A program made the position numbers and the translations under genes. A model generated the notes under the pieces. The model worked only from the letters and a program-made list of their open reading frames with translations, did no database searches and was not told the DNA's origin. Positions 44,350 through 52,637 of a DNA stretch of 64,000 bases are shown piece after piece (positions within the stretch are counted from its first letter, which is position 1; every line of letters starts with the position of its first letter). The DNA is from Nocardia pseudobrasiliensis NBRC 108224 (lineage in GTDB: Bacteria; Actinomycetota; Actinomycetes; Mycobacteriales; Mycobacteriaceae), in the NCBI RefSeq assembly GCF_001613105.1, contig NZ_BDBS01000060.1, positions 1 to 64,000 on the forward strand. Direction: 5' to 3'.

Positions 44350-45789
44350 TCAGTAAGCCCGCCCGAAAATCACCCGTTTCCCATAAGCCGACGCCGCCCC
44401 ACACCGCACACACGCCCCCGCCGTCGGATCCCCTTCCAGCGGAATACATCTCGGCGTAGCCGCCGTCACGGCCTTGATATCGTCCTCGCACGCGGGCGTC
44501 CCACAGTGCAGCGCCAACGCCCACCCCGTCGACACCGCCGCCGCGAACTCGTCCCAGGTATCCACCACACGCGTGTGCTCATCGCGGAACTTGGTGGCAC
44601 GGGCCAGCAGGTACTCCTGAAATTCGTCCAGAATTCCGGGCAGCACCGTCGGCAGCGAATCAATCGCGACGGCCTGCTTCCCCTCGTCGCCAAGGCGCTT
44701 CACCATCATCGCGGTCCCCGCCTCGAGATCGCGCGGCCCGAGTTCGAGCCGGATCGGCACCCCCCGCATCTCCCAGTCGTTGTATTTGAATCCGGGCGTG
44801 AGCTGCGGCCGCGCGTCGACATGGGTCCGCACGCCCGCGGCCCGCAGCCGCTGCGCCAACTGCTGGGCGGCCTCCTCGACCGCGGCACTGCCCCCGCGCG
44901 TGATCGGAACGATCACCACCTGATGCGGCGCCAGCCGCGGCGGGAACACCAGCCCCTTGTCATCGCCGTGGGTCATGACGATGCCACCGATCATCCGGGT
45001 GCTCATACCCCAGGATGTGGTGTGGCACAGCTCCTCCCGGCCCGATTCGCCGGTGAAGCGGATATCGAACGCGGTGGCGAAGTTGGTGCCCATGTAATGC
45101 GACGTCCCCGACTGCAGTGCCCGGCCGTCGCGCATCATGGCCTCGATCGTGAAGGTGGCGACCGCACCGGCGAATCGCTCACCGGGCGTCTTCTCCCCGG
45201 CGACCACGGGCATGGCGGCCAGATCCCGGGCCACCTCGTGATAGAGGTCCAGCGCGAGCATGGTCTCCCGGCGCGCGTCGCCCTCATCGATATGCGCGGT
45301 GTGGCCCTCCTGCCACAGAAATTCGGTGGTGCGCAGGAACATTCGTGGCCGCAGTTCCCAGCGCACCACATTGGCCCACTGGTTCAGCAGCAGCGGCAGA
45401 TCGCGATGCGAGCTGATCCACTTGGCCATCATCTCGCCGATGATGGTCTCCGAGGTCGGGCGCACGACCAGCGCCTCTTCGAGTTCCTTACCGCCGGCGT
45501 GCGTGACCACCGCCAGCTCCGGCGAGAAGCCCTCGACGTGTTCGGCCTCGCGGGACAGATAGCTTTCGGGGATCAGCAGCGGGAAGTAGGCGTTCTCGTG
45601 GCCGGTGGCCTTGATGCGACCGTCGATCTCGGATTGCAGTAGCTCCCATAGCCGATATCCGTACGGTCGGATGACCATGGTGCCCTTGGCCGGGCCGCGG
45701 TCGACGAGGCCGGCCTTGAAGACCACCTCGTTGTACCAGGCAGCGAAGTCCTCACTTTGTGCGGTCACACCGCGCTCATCCCGTGCCAT
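44350..45789 (-). CDS. proS: Prolyl-tRNA synthetase, archaeal/eukaryotic (type 3) form
   Basis: The 479-residue protein lacks the editing insertion of bacterial ProRS and has the short C-terminal zinc/tail domain of the archaeal-eukaryotic form. Class II motifs are visible: VIRPYGYRLWELLQSEID, NQWANVVRWELRPRMFLRTT and GTSHYMGTNFATAFDIRFTG. The zinc cysteines lie in LHCGTPACEDDIKA and AGACVRCGAASAYGKR, and it ends in RAY. It charges tRNA-Pro. Most mycobacteria use a bacterial-type ProRS elsewhere (Rv2845c), so this may be a second copy or a replacement; which one needs the rest of the genome. The start is ATG 45789. Confidence 0.93.
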   Translation of the reverse strand: MARDERGVTAQSEDFAAWYNEVVFKAGLVDRGPAKGTMVIRPYGYRLWELLQSEIDGRIKATGHENAYFPLLIPESYLSREAEHVEGFSPELAVVTHAGGKELEEALVVRPTSETIIGEMMAKWISSHRDLPLLLNQWANVVRWELRPRMFLRTTEFLWQEGHTAHIDEGDARRETMLALDLYHEVARDLAAMPVVAGEKTPGERFAGAVATFTIEAMMRDGRALQSGTSHYMGTNFATAFDIRFTGESGREELCHTTSWGMSTRMIGGIVMTHGDDKGLVFPPRLAPHQVVIVPITRGGSAAVEEAAQQLAQRLRAAGVRTHVDARPQLTPGFKYNDWEMRGVPIRLELGPRDLEAGTAMMVKRLGDEGKQAVAIDSLPTVLPGILDEFQEYLLARATKFRDEHTRVVDTWDEFAAAVSTGWALALHCGTPACEDDIKAVTAATPRCIPLEGDPTAGACVRCGAASAYGKRVIFGRAY

Positions 45790-45904
45790 GCCCCAGAGGG
45801 TACTCAGTGCAGGTCGCGGGGAAGAAATGCATTACCCGGGGGCGACGGGTGCGAAGAAATGGCAGACTCGGAGGCCGACGAGCCGAACCGAGCAAAGGGA
45901 ACAG

Positions 45905-46363
45905 ATGTCGCAGAGCCGTTGGATGACTCGCGGTGCGCTCGCCGCCACAGCCGTGGCGGTGACCGCACTGATCGCCGGATGCGGGGGTGGTTCCAACGGA
46001 TCACCGGCGCCCGCCGGATCCAGCGGATCGATCACCTCCACGGCCCACCCGACCGCCTCGGCCGCACCGGGCACCGGCGCCAAACCCGCACCCGTGCCGA
46101 TCACCGACGAACTCGGTAAGAAGTTGTGCGACGCCATCTCCCCGCAGCTGTCGGATTGGCGGGTGCAGGGCCCCACGCTGGGCCGGGTGGCGCTCAACAT
46201 CACCGTGCACGAGTGGGCGGTCCAGAACGGCGGCATCAATCTGCAGGTCCTGGCCGATAAGCCGGTGGTCGACCGCATCACTCGGAAGAATTGCTCGGAT
46301 ATCCGCACCGAGGCGCTGAAGGCGCTCGAGCTGCAGGATCTGGCCTCGGGAATCGCGTTCTGA
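45905..46363 (+). CDS. Small secreted lipoprotein
   Basis: The 152-residue protein has a lipoprotein signal: TRGALAATAVAVTALIAGCG, with the lipobox LIAGC. A Gly/Ser/Pro/Ala linker follows, then a globular part with ITDELGKKLCDAISPQLSDW and RITRKNCSDIRTEALKALEL. The two Cys in the globular part may form a disulfide. It does not match a family I can name with certainty. AAAGGGA five bases before ATG 45905 is a good ribosome binding site. It heads an operon with the iminopeptidase (overlapping ATG/TGA) and the CHAD gene. Confidence 0.8.
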   Translation: MSQSRWMTRGALAATAVAVTALIAGCGGGSNGSPAPAGSSGSITSTAHPTASAAPGTGAKPAPVPITDELGKKLCDAISPQLSDWRVQGPTLGRVALNITVHEWAVQNGGINLQVLADKPVVDRITRKNCSDIRTEALKALELQDLASGIAF

Positions 46364-47322
46364 TGAGCAGCCTGTACCCGCCCATCGAACCCCACCGCGA
46401 GGGTCTGCTCGACGTCGGCGACGGCCAGCGGATCTACTGGGAGGAAAGCGGTAATCCCGAGGGCAAACCCGTGGTCTTCCTGCACGGCGGCCCCGGCGGG
46501 GGCACCTCGCCGATGCATCGGCAATTCTTCGATCCGCAGGCCTATCGCATCGTGCTGTTCGATCAGCGCGGCTGCGGCCGTTCGGTTCCGCACATCGCCG
46601 ACGGCGCGAGCCTGGAGACCAACACCACCTGGCATCTGGTCGCCGATATCGAAAGACTGCGAACGCATTTGGGTGTCGAGCGCTGGCAGGTGTTCGGCGG
46701 CTCGTGGGGTTCGACCCTGGCGCTGTCGTATGCGCAGACCCATCCCGATCGCGTCACCGAACTCGTGCTGCGCGGCATATTCCTGTTGCGCCGCAAGGAG
46801 ATCGACTGGTACTACAATGGACTCGCCGCCTACGTGTACCCTGACGAGTGGGAGAAATTCCTCGCGCCGGTGCCGGAAGCCGAACGCCAGGACGATCTGG
46901 TGAGCGTCTACCACCGGCTGCTCCACTCCCCCGATCCCGAAATCGCCACGGCGGCGGCAGTCGCCTGGTCAACCTGGGAGGGTGCCACGAGTTCGCTACT
47001 GCCCCAACCGGATCGAGTCGCCGAATCCGCCGACCCGCGCTTCGCGCTGGCGTTCGCCCGGATCGAGAACCACTACTTCGTCAACGGCGGCTTCCTCGAC
47101 GACGGCCAGCTGCTGCGCGATATCGACCGCATCGCCCATATCCCCGGCGTCATCGTGCAGGGCCGCCACGACATCGTGTGCCCGGCGGTGAGCGCATGGG
47201 ATCTGCACAAGGTATGGCCGAATTCGGAACTGCACATCGTCGACGACGCCGGCCACGCCGCCAGCGAACCGGGTACCAGCCACCACCTGGTCGCGGCCAC
47301 CGACAAGTTCCGGAACAGCTGA
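46363..47322 (+). CDS. pip: Prolyl iminopeptidase
   Basis: The 319-residue protein has the S33 pattern: YWEESGNPEGKPVVFLHGGP with HGGPGGG, FDQRGCGRSVPH, nucleophile WQVFGGSWGSTLALSYAQ, and the acid and His (IVQGRHDIVCPA, IVDDAGHAASEPG). It removes N-terminal proline from peptides in the cytoplasm. The ATG overlaps the stop of the lipoprotein gene, and its own stop overlaps the CHAD gene start. The length is normal for the family. Confidence 0.93.
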   Translation: MSSLYPPIEPHREGLLDVGDGQRIYWEESGNPEGKPVVFLHGGPGGGTSPMHRQFFDPQAYRIVLFDQRGCGRSVPHIADGASLETNTTWHLVADIERLRTHLGVERWQVFGGSWGSTLALSYAQTHPDRVTELVLRGIFLLRRKEIDWYYNGLAAYVYPDEWEKFLAPVPEAERQDDLVSVYHRLLHSPDPEIATAAAVAWSTWEGATSSLLPQPDRVAESADPRFALAFARIENHYFVNGGFLDDGQLLRDIDRIAHIPGVIVQGRHDIVCPAVSAWDLHKVWPNSELHIVDDAGHAASEPGTSHHLVAATDKFRNS

Positions 47323-48206
47323 TGAGCACGGCAGCCGGCCCCGCCCTCGTCGCCGCCCTGGCCGACGATCTGGACCGGCTGCTGTCGGCCGAGCCGGATG
47401 TGCGCGCCGACCGGCCCGACTCGGTGCACAGCATGCGGGTGGCCACCCGACGCCTGCGCAGCGTGCTGCGCTCGTATCGAAAACTGTTCCACGACGGGCC
47501 GATCGATGAGATGCGCGACGAACTGCGCTGGCTGGCCGGACTTTTGGGAGTGGCCCGCGATGCCGAGGTGCGCGCCGAACGATTCGCCGCGCTGACCGAG
47601 GAACAGCCCACCGAACAGCGGCGCATCGGCCGCCGACTGGTCTCCGCCGAGCGCGCCAAATACACCCGCGCGCACAGGGCCGTCCTGAAGGCCCTCGACG
47701 GCGACCGCTACGCCACGCTGCGCGAGCGGCTGCGCAAACTGCATTCCCATCCGCCGCTGCGCAAGAAGCGCGCCAAATCCGATGCCGCCGACGCCTTTTC
47801 CTCGGTGCTGCGCAAGGATTTCCAACGCCTGCGCAATCTGGTCCGGGAAGAACCGGAGGTTCCGGAGGAGGACCGGGTCGAGCACCTGCACGAGATCCGC
47901 AAGGCCGCCAAGCGTTTACGCTATTCCGCCGACGCGGCGGGACGGGTGCTCGGGGGTCCGGCCGAGGAGCTGGCCCGCAAGGCCAAGAAGCTGCAATCGG
48001 TCCTCGGCGATCACCGCGACGCGGTGGAGGCGATGGCCATGATCGAGACGCGCGCGGCCGCGGCCCGGCAGCGGGGCGCCGATACCGGCGTCTACGAGGC
48101 GCTGGCACTGTCGGAGGCCGCGGCGGCCCGCAAGGCCCTGGAGAGCTATCCGGTTGCCGCGGAATTCTTGAAGACCAAGTACAAGCGTAAGGAAATGCTC
48201 GGATAA
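47322..48206 (+). CDS. CHAD-domain protein (polyphosphate binding)
   Basis: The 294-residue protein has the repeated CHAD helices with conserved His and basic residues: VHSMRVATRRLRSVLRSYRK, then HLHEIRKAAKRLRYSADAAG. CHAD domains bind polyphosphate. Mycobacterial Rv2226, at the same place after panB, carries an N-terminal CYTH (triphosphatase) domain fused to CHAD; here the N-terminus begins directly in CHAD, so the CYTH part is missing. The ATG overlaps the upstream stop. It is the last gene of the lipoprotein-peptidase-CHAD operon. Confidence 0.92.
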   Translation: MSTAAGPALVAALADDLDRLLSAEPDVRADRPDSVHSMRVATRRLRSVLRSYRKLFHDGPIDEMRDELRWLAGLLGVARDAEVRAERFAALTEEQPTEQRRIGRRLVSAERAKYTRAHRAVLKALDGDRYATLRERLRKLHSHPPLRKKRAKSDAADAFSSVLRKDFQRLRNLVREEPEVPEEDRVEHLHEIRKAAKRLRYSADAAGRVLGGPAEELARKAKKLQSVLGDHRDAVEAMAMIETRAAAARQRGADTGVYEALALSEAAAARKALESYPVAAEFLKTKYKRKEMLG

Positions 48207-48258
48207 CGTATTTGCCGATCGTTAGCCATGTCACCGCGAGTTCGTCATGCACTATGGC

Positions 48259-48264
48259 TATCAT
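48259..48264 (+). promoter_or_regulatory. -10 box (TATCAT) before the DUF4436 gene
   Basis: TATCAT ends six bases before ATG 48271 and there is no Shine-Dalgarno sequence. Confidence 0.6.
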
Positions 48265-48270
48265 CGCCGA

Positions 48271-49149
48271 ATGCAGCAGCGCCCGAAGAACGGAGTTCGC
48301 GGCTGGTTGTGGGCCGCTCTCGCCGCGCTCGTGTTGATCGCGATCATGGCCGCCAGCCTGGGCATGTACGCGGTGGGCAAGAACCGCGCCGACAGGGTCT
48401 ACTCCTACGGCGCGGTCGACGCGCCCGACCGGGTCGACGTGGGCGTGACGGTCATCCGGATCGATACCGCGACACAGACCGCGGCGATCGCGGTGAACGT
48501 CTTTCCCCGCGGCACGTTCGCCGATGAGGCGGGCGATCTCCGCTCCGACGCGAAACTGCTCCTGCCGACGGCCGCGAAATCCGATCCGATTCCGCTGAAG
48601 GCCGGTCAGCCGGTGTCGACCATCGATACCAGGCTCGAAATGCTCGGCACCACCACCGATTACCCCTTCGACACCTATCGCACCCGCGCGGTAGTCCAGA
48701 TCCTCGCCGCGGACGATCGCGAGCTCCCGGCCATGGTGACGATCGCCAACAACGATTCGTTCTTCCAGATCGCGAGCCGATTCAGCTCCTCGGATCCCGG
48801 CGATCCGGCACTCATCGATCTGACGCTCGACGCGGATCGCACGACGCCGACCACGATTTTCGCCGTATTCCTGATGGTCCTGATGCTCGGGCTCGCGATC
48901 GCGGCCGTCACGACCGCCTACTACGTCCTGCACTGGCGGCGCGGCCTGCTGTTCCCCGCGTGCTCGCTGCTGGCGGTCCTGCTGTTCGCACTGGTGCCGC
49001 TGCGCAATGCGGTGCCCGGCAGCCCGCCGATCGGTTCGATCATCGACTTCGCCTCGTTCTTCCTCGCCGAGGGCATCATCTCGGTGGCGCTGATCGTCTC
49101 GGTGATCATCGGCTATCGCGTGGAGATCGCCAGGGAGCGCGCCGAATGA
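48271..49149 (+). CDS. DUF4436 membrane protein
   Basis: The 292-residue protein has one N-terminal helix (WLWAALAALVLIAIMAASLG), a soluble beta-rich domain of about 160 residues outside (TTTDYPFDTYRTRAVVQILA), and three C-terminal helices (TTIFAVFLMVLMLGLAIAAV, LFPACSLLAVLLFALVPLRN, GIISVALIVSVIIGYRVEIA). This is the DUF4436 arrangement, of unknown function. ATG 48271 is favoured by the leaderless-type TATCAT box. It converges on the RNB gene with a single base between the stops. Confidence 0.85.
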   Translation: MQQRPKNGVRGWLWAALAALVLIAIMAASLGMYAVGKNRADRVYSYGAVDAPDRVDVGVTVIRIDTATQTAAIAVNVFPRGTFADEAGDLRSDAKLLLPTAAKSDPIPLKAGQPVSTIDTRLEMLGTTTDYPFDTYRTRAVVQILAADDRELPAMVTIANNDSFFQIASRFSSSDPGDPALIDLTLDADRTTPTTIFAVFLMVLMLGLAIAAVTTAYYVLHWRRGLLFPACSLLAVLLFALVPLRNAVPGSPPIGSIIDFASFFLAEGIISVALIVSVIIGYRVEIARERAE

Positions 49150-49150
49150 C

Positions 49151-50599
49151 TCAATCCGCGGGGAAGGCGAAGGTGACCGTGCGCGTGGCAGGCGCGGATT
49201 CGACCAGGCGCACCCGCACCTGCCAGCCCTCCGGCGGCGAGCCGACGCATTTGGCCACCACCGGCGGTTCGGCGACGAAGATCTCCGCCGGGCGACTGCC
49301 GTTGGCCTCGCGCACCACCACCGCCCGGAATACCGAGCCCAATCTGTCCGCGAGCACCGTGGATTCGGTCAGATCCAGACACGCCCGCTCGAGCTTCCCG
49401 GCGACGGCGTCACCGCGGCGCATCGACTCCGCGGCCTCGGACAGACCGTCGCGAACCCAGCGCGGCACCGGGGTTCCGGCGCAGCGGGCCAGGCAGATCT
49501 CGGTGGCGTAGCGGTCGGCCAGTCGCCGCAGCGGCGCGGTCACATGTGCGTAGGGCGCGCCGATTCCGCTGTGCTCCACCACGGCCGGGGCCTCGTCCCC
49601 GAGCACGGTGTAGGTCGCACCGCGCAGCAGTCCGGTGGCCTCGGACATCAGGACCAGGGCCGCGGGTGTTTCGGTATCCAGCGCGGCGAGCATGCGGCCC
49701 ACGGAAGTCTCGGCGGGCCAGTCGATGCCGAGCGCGGCGGCCGTGCGCCGCATCGACTCGACCGCGGCCGGTGGCGGGGCGGGCATCGTGCGCAGCAGGC
49801 CGATCCGGCCGCCGGAGTCGCCTGTCTCGCCCAGCATGATCCGTGCCGCGCACATACCGGTCAGCAGCGAGATCTGCTCGTTCCAGTCGTCGGCCTCGGT
49901 GCGCGGTTCCAGCACGAGCTGCCAGTGCTGACCCCCGCCCTTGTCATGTCCGTCGGGCACGACCGACTGTGCGGGCAGGCGCAGTCCGATCGCGCCGCGG
50001 GCGAGTCCGGCCTCGATGCGCAGCCGCCCGAATTCGGGCAGCGCGGCGATCGAGGGATGCAGCCGACCGGCGTCGGCATCGGCCTGCACACCGGCGTAGT
50101 CGAGGCGGGCGCGGGAGCGCACCAGGGCGCGCTCGACCGAAAACCGTTGCGGTTCGCCCGCTTCGTCGCATTCGATGGTCCACAGTGCGGCCGGACGGTC
50201 CTGATCCGGCAGCAGGCTGGCCGACCCCTCCGAGAGCACCGGCGGATGCAGCGGCACGGTGCCATCGGGCAGGTAGAAGGTTTCGGCTCGCGCGAGAGAT
50301 TCGCGGGCGAGCGCCCCGGTGGGGGCGACGACGGCCGCCACATCCGCGATGGCGTATCGCAGCAGGAAGCCGGAGGAGGTTCGTTCGAGATGCAGCGCCT
50401 GGTCCAGGTCCAGTGCGCCGGGCGGGTCGATCGTGACGAAGGGGATGTCGGTGCGATCGGCCCGGGAGCCCGCGAACGCGTCGACCGCGTCGCGGGCTTC
50501 CGAGACGGCCTCGGCCGGATACTCCGAGACCATTCCGAATTCGGTTCGCACGGCGCCGAAATCGACCGGCGCCGAGACGATCCGCTGATGGAGTACCAC
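49151..50599 (-). CDS. RNB-domain ribonuclease
   Basis: The 482-residue protein has the RNase II catalytic cluster TIDPPGALDLDQALHLER (Asp residues binding magnesium) and the C-terminal PLRRLADRYATEICLARC. It lacks the cold-shock and S1 domains of full RNase II/R, as in other actinobacterial RNB proteins. It should degrade single-stranded RNA 3' to 5'. GTG 50599 is chosen (MVLHQRIVSAPVDFGAVRTE); the long frame upstream is an artefact. It follows a small secreted protein gene by 14 bases. Confidence 0.87.
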   Translation of the reverse strand: MVLHQRIVSAPVDFGAVRTEFGMVSEYPAEAVSEARDAVDAFAGSRADRTDIPFVTIDPPGALDLDQALHLERTSSGFLLRYAIADVAAVVAPTGALARESLARAETFYLPDGTVPLHPPVLSEGSASLLPDQDRPAALWTIECDEAGEPQRFSVERALVRSRARLDYAGVQADADAGRLHPSIAALPEFGRLRIEAGLARGAIGLRLPAQSVVPDGHDKGGGQHWQLVLEPRTEADDWNEQISLLTGMCAARIMLGETGDSGGRIGLLRTMPAPPPAAVESMRRTAAALGIDWPAETSVGRMLAALDTETPAALVLMSEATGLLRGATYTVLGDEAPAVVEHSGIGAPYAHVTAPLRRLADRYATEICLARCAGTPVPRWVRDGLSEAAESMRRGDAVAGKLERACLDLTESTVLADRLGSVFRAVVVREANGSRPAEIFVAEPPVVAKCVGSPPEGWQVRVRLVESAPATRTVTFAFPAD

Positions 50600-50613
50600 G
50601 TGCAGGCGCGGGA

Positions 50614-50946
50614 CTACTGCAGCGCCAGCATCGTGCCGTTCAACTGATCGAACGGCCCGTACACCGTGAACACGACCCGGCCGTTCGGGTACTGCGAGGA
50701 CAGATCCGCCGCCGAATTGAGCGCCTGCCCGAACGACGCGGCCGACGGATGGGGCAACGTACCGATGGCGTTCCCGATATGGGTCTGATGCACCCACTGG
50801 GTGTCACCCGGGGAGAGGTCGACCTGCACCCCGCCCGGCAATGGAGTCACCGCGACCGCCGAAGCGGACCCGGCCCCCAGCACAGCCAAAACCGAAGCAG
50901 CACCGGCGATCATGGCACCGGCAACCAACTTGCGAACCACGCGCAT
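50614..50946 (-). CDS. Small secreted protein, unknown
   Basis: The 110-residue protein has a signal peptide (KLVAGAMIAGAASVLAVLGA, cleavage near GSASAVA) and a mature part of about 80 residues: LPGGVQVDLSPGDTQWVHQT, then PNGRVVFTVYGPFDQLNGTM. No Cys remain in the mature chain. It is of the kind often annotated as a hypothetical exported protein in Nocardia; I cannot name a function. The start is ATG 50946. It is upstream of the RNB gene on the same strand. Confidence 0.75.
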   Translation of the reverse strand: MRVVRKLVAGAMIAGAASVLAVLGAGSASAVAVTPLPGGVQVDLSPGDTQWVHQTHIGNAIGTLPHPSAASFGQALNSAADLSSQYPNGRVVFTVYGPFDQLNGTMLALQ

Positions 50947-51532
50947 AGAGATAGAACCTGCTTTCCGACGTCGTTGACACCCACAGCCCCGTTGCCGCCC
51001 CCAGGCAACGGAACTTTCCAACGCGCAACACTCTATGACGTTTGTCACGGATTAGGCCACTCGAGCACAGATCGCCGCGCCCACCCCGGCGCGCCGCACC
51101 CAGTCCCACTCGCGCTCAACTGGATTCCCCCTGTTTCAAACGTGTCCAATGCCACCCCGAATCCGCCCACAACCTCGAGTGCCTCGGCATTCACCCCCAC
51201 CCGCACACCCCCACCGCCACACCCACGACCGACGCGCGGCCCACCGATCGCCGCCAGACCGATCGGTCCCAATTGCCGGATTCAATGGCCCACACGGCAA
51301 CTCGGGACAGGGCGACACGATCATGATCAAGAGCAGAACCGAATAACTTGGGCGGCTTTCCGATCCGGTCGCGCCGACCTGGTAATTCTATTCGGAAACA
51401 CTTCGGTCGACGGCCGATTCCCGCTGTGCCTGCGCGAAGCGGCATCCGCTGTTAATGTGGCCCGGTGTTCGCGGGACCGGTCGGTCCCATCACCCCATTC
51501 GCATGTCGAGAAACAAGGGAGTTCCGCACCGT
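50947..51532. other. Gene-poor stretch of 586 bases
   Basis: No frame here looks like a gene. It includes the promoter region of the small secreted protein, a C-rich tract around 51190-51240, a short palindrome GATCATGATC at 51321-51330, and a possible -10 TAATGT at 51453-51458 for the peptide gene that follows. Confidence 0.6.
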
Positions 51533-51628
51533 ATGTCGTCCATCGTCTACGACTACCTGTTGCCGCTGCTCGGCCCCGAGCAGGCCGCCTACTGGGCTCA
51601 GATCCTCGTCATCAACCCGGTGGGCTGA
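51533..51628 (+). CDS. Putative 31-residue peptide
   Basis: ATG 51533 encodes MSSIVYDYLLPLLGPEQAAY, then WAQILVINPVG, and TGA. The peptide is hydrophobic and aromatic, with Asp and Glu only near the start and middle. AAGGGAG at 51515-51521 precedes the start by 11 bases. A strong intrinsic terminator with a T tract follows immediately (51654-51689), so this small frame seems to be its own transcription unit. The function is unknown; a small membrane or signal peptide is possible. Confidence 0.5.
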   Translation: MSSIVYDYLLPLLGPEQAAYWAQILVINPVG

Positions 51629-51653
51629 CCCACCAGCACGGGCCTCACGCCGC

Positions 51654-51689
51654 GGCGGCACCCCGATGGGGGTGCCGCCTTTGCTTTTT
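51654..51689 (+). terminator. Intrinsic terminator after the 31-residue peptide gene
   Basis: GGCGGCACCCC (51654-51664) pairs perfectly with 51669-51679 around a 4-base loop, and TTTGCTTTTT follows. It is the only hairpin in the window with a clear T tract. Confidence 0.9.
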
Positions 51690-51691
51690 CG

Positions 51692-52243
51692 TCACGCCCC
51701 GTATGCGCGCAGGAAGGTGACCACCGCGGCCTCGGCCACCCGGCGCCGCTCGGCCTCGCCGATGGTGGTTGTCCCCCATCGCGTTCTGCCCGCCACCGCG
51801 CCGGTCAACAATGCCGCGAACTGCTCGGCGGCCACATCGGGATCATCGATGCGCAGCGCTCCGGCCAGTGACAGCCGGGCGAACCGATCGGCCAGCGCCC
51901 GATTCACCCGATCCGAGACCTCGGCGACGATATCGGCCAGTTCCGGCAGCCGCGCCGATTCCGCGGCGACCAGTCGGCGCAGCGAACGCGATTCCTCGGC
52001 GCAGTAGCACTCGATCAGCCGCAGCCCGAGCCGCCGCAGCCGCGCGTCCAGTTCGCCCGCTCCCGAAACCTGCTCGAGCGCCGCGAGATCGGCCGCCAAC
52101 GCCACATCGGACAGATCCTGCACGGCCTGGCGGAACAGCGTCTGCTTATCGCCGAAGTGGTTGTAGACGGTCGCCTTGGCCACCCCCGCCTCGGCCGCGA
52201 TGTCGTCGACGCGGGCCTGCGCGTAGCCCAGGCGGGCGAAGAC
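51692..52243 (-). pseudogene. TetR-family regulator lacking its N-terminus
   Basis: The minus strand reads VFARLGYAQARVDDIAAEAG, then VAKATVYNHFGDKQTLFRQA and a normal TetR C-terminal domain, ending at TGA 51692-51694. The first helix of the DNA-binding domain and the start codon are missing: upstream of VFARLG the frame runs at once into TGA at about 52244-52246. Beyond the break the sequence is the beginning of an SDR stump on the opposite strand. A start at an internal ATG (52183) would leave only part of the helix-turn-helix. It is a deletion remnant. Confidence 0.75.
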
Positions 52244-52637
52244 TCAGCGCCGTCATGCGGCAGGCCGGCAAACTCAGCGACCTGCTGGCCGTCCACTTCA
52301 CCCGCACCCACCCCGCCAGCCGAATCCGCTACATAATCCTGCACCCCGGCCTCACCGCCACCGGCTTCACCGGCCAGTACAACCCCACCGACACCGCCCT
52401 CGTCGCCGCCATGCGCGACCGCGCCCAACCAATCGAAGCGGCCCTCACCCGAATCCTCCACCACCTCGACAACCCACCCACCGCCCCCTTGACCGCCTCA
52501 TGCAAGACACCCAACTCGACACCCGGACCACTCCCTTCGACCCAGCCGCCGCCCACCGCCTGGCCGAAATAACCACTAATTTGCTGTCAGCAGTACCTGT
52601 TCAATCCCGCCCCACCACAGGCTCACCAGCCCGCTGA
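52244..52637 (+). pseudogene. SDR-family dehydrogenase, C-terminal stump with frameshift
   Basis: From the break at about 52244 the plus strand encodes LSAVMRQAGKLSDLLAVHFT, then RTHPASRIRYIILHPGLTAT, the C-terminal half of a short-chain dehydrogenase. The catalytic Tyr and the cofactor loop are lost. A second lesion lies near 52496-52502: the frame changes, and the natural C-terminus continues as MQDTQLDTRTTPFDPAAAHR then LAEITTNLLS in another frame. It points away from the TetR stump, so an original divergent pair has lost both starts. Confidence 0.75.

Noticed and set aside
51045..51446. Small minus-strand frames in the gap before the peptide gene.
   Set aside because: They are low-complexity Gly/Val/Arg products of the C-rich tract without ribosome binding sites.
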